Source of the DNA: Ditylenchus dipsaci
Taxonomy: Eukaryota > Nematoda > Chromadorea > Rhabditida > Anguinidae
Length of the DNA: 64,000 nucleotides
Assembly (NCBI GenBank): GCA_004194705.1
Contig: SADC01000312.1
Span: 62,001 to 126,000, forward strand
Direction: 5' to 3'
Below the pieces are notes generated by a model. The model saw only the letters and a program-made list of their open reading frames with translations, ran no database searches and had not been told where the DNA came from. This document shows positions 44,433 to 54,148 of this stretch, in pieces. How positions within the stretch are numbered: the first letter of the stretch is position 1; each line of letters begins with the position of its first letter. The translations under genes and the position numbers were made by a program.

Positions 44433-44731
44433 AGCAAAGAAAAAATTTAGACTTTAAAAAATCAAAAACTTCCATCAATGCATTACGTAAAAGAGAGTTT
44501 TTTATTTTAAAAATCAAAAAACTTTCGCTAAAAGGATTGGCAAAATCGAAATCGTGACGATATTTGCAGCCAGTCTGTCAAAACAGAAAAAGGAAAATTT
44601 AAAAAAAATCGATGTAAAAAAGTGTCGGATCATAGGCGGTAACAAACTAGTTTATTGTGGCATATTTTCCCTTCTTCCTGAAGCTCTTAGTACTATTTCA
44701 GATACTTGCAAACTATAGTTGGGACAGCTAT

Positions 44732-45569
44732 ATGAGATTCCCAGAACGCCGTAAAGACACATTTTTAACCTTTGATGTATTAGCAGACATTATTGAGTTC
44801 GTGCCATGTAAAGATGTCAAAATGCTAATTACAATTACTTCTAAGTACTCTAACATATTCACAAGTCGTTTAAAAAGGCAGAACAAAAAGGTCTAGTTGC
44901 TTTTTTGTAAAAAAATATTTTTTTTGCCAGACCAAAAGAATTTTTATTTTACTTTTCATCCGCAAAAATCGGCCAAATAATTATATCAAAATTAAAAGGT
45001 AGATCAAAAGGATCATAATTAGATTTTTATTGAAATTTGCCATAGACATTTTTTTAATAGTCCAATTTTGTTTTGCAGGAGATCGATTTCTATCCAAACA
45101 TATTGAATCGCTTAAATGTCAATTGAAAAATGATTTATGTTTTGAAAATTATTTCGTATATTTCTATCTTTGAATTGGGAACTTGAATCAAAACCAGACT
45201 GATGAATCAAAAGATCGATATGCTTTGTAGTATTGTTGAAGTAAGCGAGTACAATGGTTAACCCACTTTATTATTACCTTTTTAGCCATTCTTAGTACAA
45301 AAACAAGACGAGTTTATAGACCCCCGTATGATACCAAGTATCAGGTACTGGATTTTTTCGCACAAATTCAAGTATCTTTTTTTGTTTCTTTCAATAACAA
45401 TCGATAAAGCTCAATATTTTAGACACTGCCACTGCACAAACATTCTACAGAATATTTAGCTATTATGCTACATATACAGAAAACCCCGGAATTAAAGGAA
45501 ATTTTTCAACTTGTTGAAGAACGTATAGAAAAATATAATACTCTTATGTCGCAATATATAAATAAATAA
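44732..45569 (+). CDS. F-box-like gene, small multi-exon
   Basis: ATG 44732, 31 nt after a TTTCAG, starts MRFPERRKDTFLTFDVLADI and continues IEFVPCKDVKMLITITSKYS, matching the F-box style used by nematode substrate adaptors (LTFDVLADIIEFVP). Exon 1 ends at 44890 (53 codons). A second segment after TTTTGCAG (from 45079) may read DRFLSKHIESLKCQLKND, with an uncertain boundary. Exon 3 (45286-45344) gives ILSTKTRRVYRPPYDTKYQ. Exon 4 (45423-45569) gives TLPLHKHSTEYLAIMLHIQK, a helical FQLVEERIEKYNTLMSQYINK end and TAA inside an AATAAATAA poly(A)-like signal. Exons 3 and 4 join in phase. The middle exon is the weak link. Confidence 0.5.
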
Positions 45570-45781
45570 CAATGTATTTTTTGCAATATATGACCTCTCC
45601 AATAGGATTTTTGAGTTGACTTAACCTTGAAAAAACTCGAGTTTTGAGTATTGAGTCGAATGCTCGACTCGAAGATGTCGAGCATTACTCAAATTTTTGA
45701 ATCAAAATATTGTTTGAAATTTTTTATTTGCATTATTCTTCGGCTTAGCTGTCTTATGATATGGTTGCCCAAAAAGTAGTT

Positions 45782-46021
45782 TTAAAGGGCCATTGCCGTC
45801 CCCGACAACGGTTGTCCCCGCCAATTCAAATTTTTTCCTAATCAATGAAATTCTATGCGGATTTTTCAACTTGGTTTCTAACTAAACTTCACCAAAATTA
45901 AATTGTAGGCTTTGTTTTGTTAGAAACTAAGCCAAAAAATCCTTACAGAAGTTCGTCGATTAGGGAATAAAAATTTAGATTGGCGGGGGACAATCAAAAA
46001 CAGGTGGCCATGGCCCTTTAA
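45782..46021. mobile_element. MITE with TTAAAGGGCCATTGCC ends
   Basis: TTAAAGGGCCATTGCCGTCCCC at the left and the mirrored GCGGGGGACAA...GGCCATGGCCCTTTAA at the right form imperfect TIRs. A second inner inverted pair is TTTCTAACTAAACTT / TTAGAAACTAAGCC. The TSD is unclear. Confidence 0.6.
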
Positions 46022-47160
46022 ACAATTTTTCGTGTGTTTTAGCTACTGAAATGTGTAGAAAACATGCTTTCAGAGCCCGCTCCACCATTTTGAGAAAAAA
46101 TAATTTTGGCCAAAAATCGACTTTTTACCTTTGGGGACCAAAGTAAAGAGTACTGGAGGGGTTCTTGGACTGGAAAAAAAGATGGAATTTGAACATTGTT
46201 TTAGTTGACCGGGGCCTATCGCATAAAAATACTCTGGTGTGCACAGTGTTTCATGCATCCAGACCCTAAGAAATTTTCAGATTACAGAGCTTTTATATAT
46301 TTTAGGTTTAATTATCATCTTATACGTAGATATCATCAAAAGAGCTACGGCACAGAGTTATCTGTTTTGGATTTCGGTGTGTGTTAATGAGAGTTTTAGC
46401 TTTTTAAATATAGAAAAAATGTTTTCTGCAAAAATGATCGGCAAAATCGGAATCCTTGCGACATTTGCGACCAGACTGTCAAAACAGAAATGGAAAAAAT
46501 TGAAAAAACGGGACTAAAAAAGTGTCGGACCCTAGGCGGGAACGAAATTTTAGGGGTGTATGTTATTGGGAGCGTCGACTGTAGGACTATATAAGTAGGG
46601 TTAATCGGTGGCGGAAAGCCAGTTTAAAAAAAATGACCGAAAATTCGACTTTTTTCCTTGGGTGATCAAGGTAAACCATCCTAAAAGGGTACAGTCAAAC
46701 CTCGATTTAGTGGCACCACCCAAAAGTTCGTTCCCGCTAGGATCCGACACTTTTTTTAACCCAATTTTCAAAATATTTTATCGATTCTGTTATGACAGTC
46801 TGGTCGCAAATATCGTGAGGATTCCGATTTCGCCGATCGTTTTTTGAAAAGAAAACAAAATTGGGTTAAAAAAGTAAAACTTCGATATAGTGGCACCTGT
46901 TTTCAAAAAGGGGTGCCACTATATCGAGGTTTTAAGTTTAAGGTTTAGGTTTAAAGCCCCCCGAGAGGTCATTTTCCCTACACCGTTTTTTAGTTTTATA
47001 GTGTTTTTACTTAATAATTTTTTTCGAAAAACCTGACAGGGGGGGGGGCTATAACCACCTCAGCCCCCTGGCTACGCCCATGGCGATGCGTAAAGGAAGC
47101 CCCCCCTTTAAATTAGCAGCAAATTGTATAAAAATACGGAAAAAAGTTTTATTTGTGTCA
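46022..47160. repeat. Fragments of foldback and pogo-like MITE families
   Basis: About 46050-46260 is a half copy of the GTGCGCGCATCTC family's outer arm. 46390-46577 and 46683-46870 are two oppositely oriented halves of the 'AAAGTTCGTTCCCGCCTAGG...GGATTCCGATTTTGCCGATC' MITE family, ending TCGACTGTAG and CAGTCAAACCTCGATTTAGT. 46868-46930 is a short hairpin (CTTCGATATAGTGGCACC and complement). A CTGGCTACGCCCATGG remnant is near 47070. No gene. Confidence 0.55.
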
Positions 47161-47171
47161 ATCTACTTTAG

Positions 47172-47560
47172 GTCATAAAGCCTTCGCTGCTTTCAGTGCA
47201 AACAGAGCGAGTGAGCGCAGAAAATTTATTGGCAGACAATATAAAACATCAACTGAACTCTTCATTGGTCTTCGAACCTCTGCCAGTCACCTTATCTCGA
47301 GTGGCATCCCTCAAAGGCTCCAACAATAACCTGGGTAATCTATTTTGACTAAGCCGTCCAAGCTAAACGTCATCCAATAACAAAAAAAGCATTTAGAGAT
47401 GATTGGTTCCATAACCAATCTTCAAGTAGAAGCTCCTGACACGAGCAGACCATCTTCCAATATAAGCAAAAGAAGAAAAATTGTTCGAGTAGTTCCAGAA
47501 GAGCAAACAAACCACAACCAAATGCATTACTTACCTTATTATATAATCTCTAATTTTTGA
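47172..47560 (+). CDS. C-terminal two exons of an unidentified host gene
   Basis: After TTTAG, exon 47172-47334 reads VIKPSLLSVQTERVSAENLL, QLNSSLVFEPLPVTLSRVAS, LKGSNNNL and ends CTGG|GTAATC. A 62-bp intron ends CATTTAG. Exon 47397-47560 reads EMIGSITNLQVEAPDTSRPS, SKRRKIVRVVPEEQ and ends YYIISNF-TGA, with AATAAA about 40 nt downstream (47598). The exons join in phase (L-E). Polar and hydroxyl-rich, with a basic KRRK patch that could be a nuclear signal. No domain was recognised. Upstream exons were not located because repeats occupy the DNA before 47160. Confidence 0.55.
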
Positions 47561-47788
47561 ATAACTTAAATTTGAACAAAAAAGTATGCTAAACAATAAA
47601 TACAGTATTTATTTTAAGCTTGCACACACAGCTCTACAGTGGAACAATAAACTTGCTTCCTTTTGTCGTTTAAAAGTGTGAGGTTGCACATGATCTGAGT
47701 TTACCCGGAACTAAAATTTCCAAAAAAGTAAGCTACAGAATAACAGCGAAAAAATTTGACACGCCAATCATAACTGAGCAAAATCCTT

Positions 47789-48142
47789 TCACGGGGAAGG
47801 AACTCTGACTGTGACCTGGGGAAACTTCGATAAAAAACTTTTTCCGCGTATTCTTGTAGACCATGCCCAAGTTTCTAATAAATCTGGCTTCTCAGATCTG
47901 AAGGTCCACAAAAAGGGGTACAATGATCATTAGAAGCTCCAAAATCACCATGCTACCCAGATCATGATTTTGCATGAGGGAACCGAGGGCCATGGGTCAT
48001 TCCTGAAGCTTTTGTTGGTTTTCAGAGACGATAAGCAAAAGTCACGAGGGATTTGGGCACACTTTTCGAAAATACACGCATAAAAATTTCGTTCGAAATT
48101 TTCCCAGGTCCCTTCCTTGTCAGCAGTTATTTTAACGAGCAT
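47789..48142 (-). CDS. Short minus-strand gene, product unknown
   Basis: ATG 48142 starts MLVKITADKEGTWENFERNF and continues with a cysteine-containing CIFEKCAQIPRDFCLSSLKT. A second segment after CTTCAG (47897) reads RSEKPDLLETWAWSTRIRGK, FPQVTVRVPSP and stops at 47789. Donor GTAGCATGG and acceptor CTTCAG would give a 60-bp intron, but the phases do not join cleanly, so the boundary or frame is uncertain. It lies tail to tail with the gene ending at 47560 and downstream of the gene ending at 48259. No family recognised. Confidence 0.35.
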
Positions 48143-48258
48143 TGAAATGTTTTATTTGGGTCATCGAAACATGAAAAGAATTACAATCAGTAGGAATAAA
48201 ACGACAGACACTGAAGGGGAAAATGCTCAACTCAAACGTAGAGATTAAAACACTAAAG

Positions 48259-51177
48259 TCAATAATTCCTAGCCATGGTTCGGAGATCATTTCTGCGCCC
48301 AATGAATGCCATTAGCGATTCTAGCTCTTCACTTTTCTGATTAGCTTCCAGGGTCTTGCTCTAAAACAATAATATTATCATACTTGAACGTGCAAAATAG
48401 AGTCAAACTTCAAAAAATCGGCCCTATTCCACAATTGAGGGTAGCTTTCACTTTGCCTCACGGTTGATTTTCTGTAACTTTCAAGGCTCAGACTGGGGGT
48501 GACCAGCGTATATTTGGACGGACTTGAACATGAGTCTGAGCTATGCTTGAGTCCGCCTTAAGATATGCTTACTAACTCTTGCCTAAGCCGTAAAAATACC
48601 AAAAAACAACAGGCAGACCATAGTGAAAAAGCAACCCATTGTAGTATAGAGCCAAAGATCCTATTTTTTCTAATTGTTTCTATTTCTGGGTTGAAATTTC
48701 AAGGTCTCGATTTTTGTAACTATTGTAACTCTTGTTGCAAAACCTTGTAAATTACATGTCGATTGATTCTTTGGCCAAGGTTGAGAACAAGCACCCCACT
48801 CGAGTAAAGAACAAGCACCCCAAAATCAGCTTGTTCCCCCTGTTGATTTTATAAATTAAAAAAAAAATCAACAGGGGGCCAAGCTGTTTTTTGGGGTGCT
48901 TGTTCTTTACTCGAGTGGGGTGCTTGTTCGTTACCTGTGCCGATTCTTTTTTAAACTTGAAATTTCCATCACTGTAAAATAACGCTTTTGGCTGAAGGTT
49001 ATTTGCGACAATTTGAAGACATATAGCTTTAAAAAGCCATAATATAATTCTGAAGAAAGGGCAGTAAATTCGGTGCCTTTGCTTGATTAATAAAAATCGA
49101 CTAATGGGAACTTTAAAATCAGCGCTAAAAAGTGTCACACCCAGTATGAAACAAGTTTCTGGCTCACTTTAATCATCGTTCGACTTTAGGGCACAGGTAA
49201 CGAACAAGCACCCCAAAAAATCAATAGGGGGGACCAAGGCAAAAAAATTTAAAAAATAAAAACAATCAACAGGGGGACCAAGGCATCTTTTTTTTTTGCC
49301 TTGGTCCCCCCTATTGATTTTTTTGGGGTGCTTGTTCTTTACTCGAGTGGGGTGCTTGTTCTTAACCTTGGCCGACTTTAGAAACATAAAAGTACCTTGA
49401 TGTTCATTATCACTTTCACAACTAAGCGTCTCATAGAAAGGCTTTCATCCGAGGAGCGTACAAGCTGCGACAGGAGAGTCTAGGCGAAAAAAAATCATGA
49501 AAGAAGAGTATTAAACAACACTTCACTTACATGAAGAACTTTACATATAAGGTCAACTCGCAAGAGGATCGTTGCAGGAGATAATTGAGTCAAGCAAAAG
49601 AGAGATTTGAGCATCCAAGTTCGTTCGTCAAAATCGCTAGCAACTAACTTTCTTTCAATGTACAGCAAATACTTTGACAATTCATCAGGTGCCTGAAAAA
49701 AATTGTCAAAAATGGTACAAGTGAGTTGCATCTTTGAAAGTGGCAGAAAATTATTTTAAGAAAATGATACGATGATAAAAATCAGTGAAGTAAATGAATA
49801 AGTTAATTTGTTTGATTTCCAGTTCGGCGAAAGTTCAATTTCGCTGTTTGAGAATGCTGGGCACAATCAACAAAAGCAGCTCTGAACCACATTAATATAA
49901 AGTTTTTATGGTTAAATAAAAATATAGTAGCTTCTTATCATTTTTAACAATACAAACCTTCTGCTAATGCTTTGCATGTGGCGTTGAATGCAATATGAAT
50001 AACTAGCAAAATATACGCCAAAGTTGTGTGCAGGATTGTAATATAAAAGTAGAAATTGAACGTCTGATCTAAAAATCTGGTCTGAATCATCCAAGACAGG
50101 AAAGAGTGAAGACTTTTCGAGACGCGTTTTTAGCTGTAGAGTCAAACCTCTCTCTACATCGAGCTTTGGTTCATTGATTCGGTTCGATTTTTAAAAAATT
50201 AATATGACTTTTACATGGGTATTTGTTACCGAAAGGTATATTGCATAGGAGCTTCGCTGTATTCAGGTTTGACCGTGCACACTTAAATCGCAATTAAGCG
50301 ACCACTGAACATTTTTCGAAATGTTTTAACTAGAGGATGGAATCATCGATTAAAGGCTCATACACAATGAGGAGGCTGTTTGCGGATGTTAATTCAGACT
50401 TTACACTCGGAAATGACCATAACTCTTGTTTTTTTAACTTTTCTGTTGTTTTGGTCTTGTGGATAAGATTCAGAGTTACCAGATGAGCTATTAATAAAGT
50501 GGACGTTGTGTAAAAAATTGAGACAAAAGGGAAAGAATCCGCCTCAGCATCCGCACTCGCATCAAGTTGGGATTCTAAGGCGGATTCTTACGATTTTACC
50601 AAAATTTTTTAGGCAATGTTTACGTTATCAATATTTCATTTGGTAGCTTTGAAATATGAGCTTCTGATAAAGATATCAGAAGCTGCATAAGCAAACGAAA
50701 ACTTGAAAAACCTCATCAAAAAGTGAAAAAAGCAAAGTTTCTGCTGTCGAGATTCTTAGTGAGAAGTCTGTTTTGGCAATCGCAAAAAGCCTCCTCATTG
50801 TAAATGCGCCTTGAATGAAGCTTCGATTTAGTGACGCTCTAGATTTCGTCTCTACAAAAGTCACCAAATAAAATTTCCTTAATTAAAAAGATTTTTTTTT
50901 TGAAGAAAAAATATCAAATGCCGGTGTAAAGCATAGTTGGCGAAAAGTTACGAAAAGGGAAGCATACCTGTTCAGGGCGAACAAAGAAGAGCCGCAGCCA
51001 AGTAACTATTCCAACCTAGAGCTTTGGTCAAAATAAAGTCAAGAGTGAAAACAAAATTACCATCAATTCTTTGAAGAAACTGGATACCACAGGAGCATTT
51101 TGCCACATACAGATCAAGATGTTCGTTATAAAGTTACTGAGCACATTGACTACGATCGTGGCGAACATATCTGTCAT
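48259..51177 (-). CDS. Multi-exon host gene, helical protein of unknown family
   Basis: Exon 1 (51177-51061, 39 codons) reads MTDMFATIVVNVLSNFITNI...FFKELM. Exon 2 (51015-50968, 16 codons) reads VGIVTWLRLFFVRPEQ. Exon 3 (50133-49958) contains LEKSSLFPVLDDSDQIFRSD and NPAHNFGVYFASYSYCIQRH. Exon 4 (49692-49531) reads APDELSKYLLYIERKLVASD through DLICKVLH. Exon 5 (49479-49396) reads TLLSQLVRSSDESLSMRRLV...NIK. An exon near 49130-48760 reads DFKVPISRFLLIKQRHRIYC, LQPKALFYSDGNFKFKKES. The last exon (48360-48259) reads SKTLEANQKSEELESLMAFI...TMARNY-stop. Exons 1, 2, 4 and 5 join in phase. The leucine-rich helical pattern suggests a repeat-type scaffold; no family is claimed. A MITE sits in an exon and another in an intron. 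Confidence 0.6.
48773..48941. mobile_element. 169-bp hAT-like MITE inserted in an exon, 8-bp TSD
   Basis: The ends are GGCCAAGGTTGAGAACAAGC and its counterpart GTTCGTTACCTGTGCC. Duplicated GATTCTTT lies at 48765-48772 and 48942-48949. Element plus duplication is 177 bp, a multiple of three, and the host minus-strand reading frame runs through it without a stop. The paired words AACAAGCACCCC and ACTCGAGT occur twice per arm. Confidence 0.85.
49190..49373. mobile_element. 184-bp hAT-like MITE, sister of the 48773 element, opposite orientation
   Basis: It starts GGCACAGGTAACGAACAAGC and ends CTTAACCTTGGCC, the inverse of the neighbour's ends. Duplicated GACTTTAG lies at 49182-49189 and 49374-49381. 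It is in an intron, 23 bp past the donor of exon 49479-49396. The centre contains GGGGGACCAAGGCA hairpins. Confidence 0.85.
50350..50815. mobile_element. Intronic MITE with CACAATGAGGAGGCT ends
   Basis: CACAATGAGGAGGCTGTTTGCGG at about 50369 pairs with GCAAAAAGCCTCCTCATTGT at about 50783-50802. A second inner inverted pair involves GATTCTAAGGCGGATTC. It is located in the intron between exons 2 and 3 of the minus-strand gene, beside a shorter pogo-like unit (GTCAAACCTCTCTCTACATC / GTATTCAGGTTTGAC, 50142-50273). Edges approximate. Confidence 0.5.
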
Positions 51178-51368
51178 GATTCCTTAATACAAATATTACA
51201 AGGTTGGAAATAGATCAAAGTAATGTAAATTCCCAACTTTTTGCGCGAGTGTGATAACTTAACGAATGGAAAGATGGTTCGTGTCGGACTAGAACTTTTT
51301 TGACAATGCCTTCTAAAATTCAAGATTAAATTGTGAGTTATATTTTGAAAAGTAGTGATTAAAAGGAC

Positions 51369-51625
51369 AGCAACAGATGGCGCGATTTCAGATTGCGCAA
51401 ATGCGAATTGCGCTAAAATGAAATCTCTCTATTTCCTCCGATCAGCCATCATTTTGGCTTATTCAAAAGAACACGAGAAGCAAATAAAGAAAATGCCACT
51501 ATTTTTTCAAATAATACGGTTCTTACACTTTTTTCAGCAATTATAGGACCTATGTGCATTTGTGCAATTCGGATTTGCACAATGCGAACATTGCTGAATC
51601 TGAAATTGCGCGATCTTTTGTTGCC
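51369..51625. mobile_element. MITE with GCGCGATTTCAGATTGCGC ends
   Basis: GCAACAGATGGCGCGATTTC at the left matches GAAATTGCGCGATCTTTTGTTGC at the right. Inside are further TTGCGCAAATGCGAATTGCGC / GTGCAATTCGGATTTGCAC units, another short-unit terminal array. The TSD was not resolved. Confidence 0.55.
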
Positions 51626-52354
51626 CGATAAAACAGCGCTATTATAAATTTTCAAAAATGAGGCGATTGATCAAGATACTTTAAATGAACAATCGAATAT
51701 CTGTTACTACAGCCGACTTCCTGCATAGTGGGAACCCAAGGACAGCATCAAATTGGCCACTATAAAGAGTTGACACTATGGCGATGGGTCGCTTTGCAGA
51801 GTGCTATCTTGTCATTGACCAACAGCCAGCTATTATAGAGAGGTTTTCATGACACAATCAGATTCCATTTCATTATTTATCATGTCTATGTACCTACAAA
51901 GAACCTTTTTGTTTCCAAATACATGAGAAAATTTACTAGCCACTTTAGAGGGGTGAGCTGTATAAAAGGAGATCACTATGAAGGAAATCATTTTAAAATA
52001 TTCGTGATGAAACATCTCAGAATAGTTGAATTGTCCGAAAAACACAGCAATTCGAATTTCCAGAAAGAAGTAGCTAAATTAGTTGTGTACAGCCAGTTCA
52101 CCCCATGGTAAGTTTGCGGAGGCCAGTTAGCCCGAGGTCAGGTCAGTCCGCCTGTTTCGTTTTGGCTTTGACTTAGGCTTAGGCGCAGTGTAGGCCAGCA
52201 TATGTTAGAAACCACAAAAAAATTAAGAAAAAATGTTCACCGACAACTGGTCATTTTCAAAAACGGGCAAACTTTCAGTTCACCTAAATACCTTAGCGAA
52301 ACATCTAGTCTTTTTTCTGGAATCAGAAAAGGAGACCAAATGTTTCTACGCCAC
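51626..52354. other. Non-coding or unassigned stretch
   Basis: Contains a 62-codon plus-strand frame (51923-52111, MRKFTSHFRGVSCIKGDHYE...) with no recognisable domain or splice partner and a GGCTTAGGCGCAGTGTAGGCC repeat phrase near 52165. No feature can be supported. Confidence 0.3.
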
Positions 52355-53854
52355 TTAAAAGACTGATTGACTGCATTTTGAAATTTTAAATTGTCGCGAG
52401 ATACTTTAACTTTGAAAATATTAAAATTAGTATTTTCGATGCATTTAAACTTCTAAATTTTTTTAAAATTGTGAACCATAGACTAGTCGAGCACAACTTT
52501 GCTCGACAGTGCCAGATCGGACGAGTTAGCGTGTATTTATTGCTCCGTAACGTCTATTGTGTTCACAAGATATGAACGCAATAATACACGACATTTTAAT
52601 TTTTCAACGCGAGAAACACTTGTGCTCAACAGAGAAAACAAGTAAAACAGAATGCTTTGAGACATGCATTTCCATTACTTAAAAAATCTGATCAAGTGTT
52701 ATCGCTGCAACAACATCATTTTCAATAAAAGTTCTGAAAAATAAGTACAATGACAAAAAGTACGGTACCGTTCAATTTTGTGCCGCCTTTTAGTGAGGTT
52801 ACAGGTTCAAGTACTGGTGGTAGCAGGCATTCTTTTTTTGAAACACAGTCATAAACTATTTTCCGTAAAACCAGCAAGCCTCACGGTGGTTAGGGGAACC
52901 ACCCGGTATCTCGCTAAATAGGTATTCACGGCTAGAATACATTATTTTGTATTTAGCTGAAAGCATTTAAAAATTGGTGTAATTTTTCAAAAATCTTGTC
53001 CTGAGCACGGTTTGATAAGGCTAAAACAGCGATTCGACTTGTACGAACCCATGTTCTGGAATAGTATACCATAGGGTGTCCAGGTGGTGCTCAGGTTTTT
53101 GTACCTAGGTATCGGTACTCAGGTGGGAGTGCCTAGGTAGAGGTACCTGATGCTCAGGTGTTTAGTCAGCAAAACTTTTTGAGCTTAAAGGTTTGCCTGC
53201 TAATTATCCTAAACAGGTATCCACCTCAAGAATGTGAAATTTTGGTTCTGGCTAAAAGGAATTAAAAATCATTGTACCATACCCAGAATCAGGTCCTTAA
53301 CAATGTTTAACACGCCAAGGCCTGACTGTAAGACCAGCACATTCTGGTGCAGAATTTTATGGAGAATCTTTCTATTGCGGTGGATTTTTTTAGTAGGGCA
53401 ACTTTTCAGCTGAAACTGCCATTTTTTAGAAACATTAAAAATGACTGGAAGGGTTTTGTCAAAAGGCCTGTGGCCTTTGATAAAATAACCAATTACATAC
53501 TTATAATATCTTATTTTGTAGAAGAAGTAATGAACTTTCTAACGCATATCAAAGTTTTATTTTTGTTAAGTATATCGCTAAATAAATGTATTTCAAAAAG
53601 AGGTGTCATTTTTCATTCACAAAGTTTTCGTGTAAAAATGAGTGTAACTTTCTTTTACAATGGCAAAGCACTATATATGATCAACAAAAAAAGACAGAGT
53701 GGGTAGTGGCGATCATTTTGACACCAGATGCAGCAACAGTTTATACTAATATGGTTAGAAAATATGCAAAATTAAAATATAGGGTGTTTAAGGACACCCC
53801 AAAAAGTTCGTTCCCACATAGGGTCCGACACTTTTTTAGCCCGAGTTTTGAAAA
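52355..53854. repeat. First copy of a 1.5-kb tandem duplication
   Basis: The unit runs from TTAAAAGACTGATTGACTGC through CGCGAGATACTTTAACTTTG and GAACCATAGACTAGTCGAGC to CCCGAGTTTTGAAAATT. The same order restarts at 53855. Copy 1 preserves the empty sites of both large insertions present in copy 2. It contains GGTTCAAGTACTGGTGGTAG (box-B-like, about 52804), a 119-codon frame (53347-53706), and the left end of the AAGTTCGTTCCC MITE family. No TIR defines the unit, so a segmental duplication is preferred over a transposon. Confidence 0.75.
53347..53706 (+). CDS. Duplicated open frame of unknown nature (copy 1)
   Basis: The 119-codon frame starts MQNFMENLSIAVDFFSRATF and continues with KRPVAFDKITNYILIISYFV, EEVMNFLTHIKVLFLL and RVKMSVTFFYNGKALYMIN. 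The second copy (from about 59784) keeps 87 codons from MTGRGFVKRPVAFDKITNY to KKKQSG, with one extra G breaking the N-terminal frame. A hydrophobic stretch is visible; no domain was recognised. It may be a real small gene or chance. Confidence 0.3.
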   Translation: MQNFMENLSIAVDFFSRATFQLKLPFFRNIKNDWKGFVKRPVAFDKITNYILIISYFVEEVMNFLTHIKVLFLLSISLNKCISKRGVIFHSQSFRVKMSVTFFYNGKALYMINKKRQSG

Positions 53855-54148
53855 TTAAAAGACTGATTGACTTCATTTTGAAATTTTGAATTGTCGCGAG
53901 ATACTGGTGCGTGATCGTTTGGCGGTTGGCGTGACAAATGTCACAAAAACCGCCAAACGTCTTAACAAAACGCCAAACTTTTAAAATTTGAATTTCATTA
54001 TTGTTTTTTGTGCGGTCGTGTGTTCTTTTACTGTGTGTGTGTTCTCATAATATTTTCCCCGATATCCCCGATAGATTCTTACAACTTTGTAAGGCTTTTT
54101 GTCATTCTTTACCTTGTGTTGTTCATTTGTTCATCTTGCTTTGTTTAG

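Noticed and set aside
48752..49138. A single 128-codon gene
   Set aside because: Its middle 59 codons are a MITE with 8-bp duplications; it is better treated as an exon of the larger minus-strand gene with an insertion.
52355..53854. The 1.5-kb unit as a transposon
   Set aside because: No inverted ends or target duplication could be found; the second copy abuts the first head to tail, so tandem duplication is simpler.
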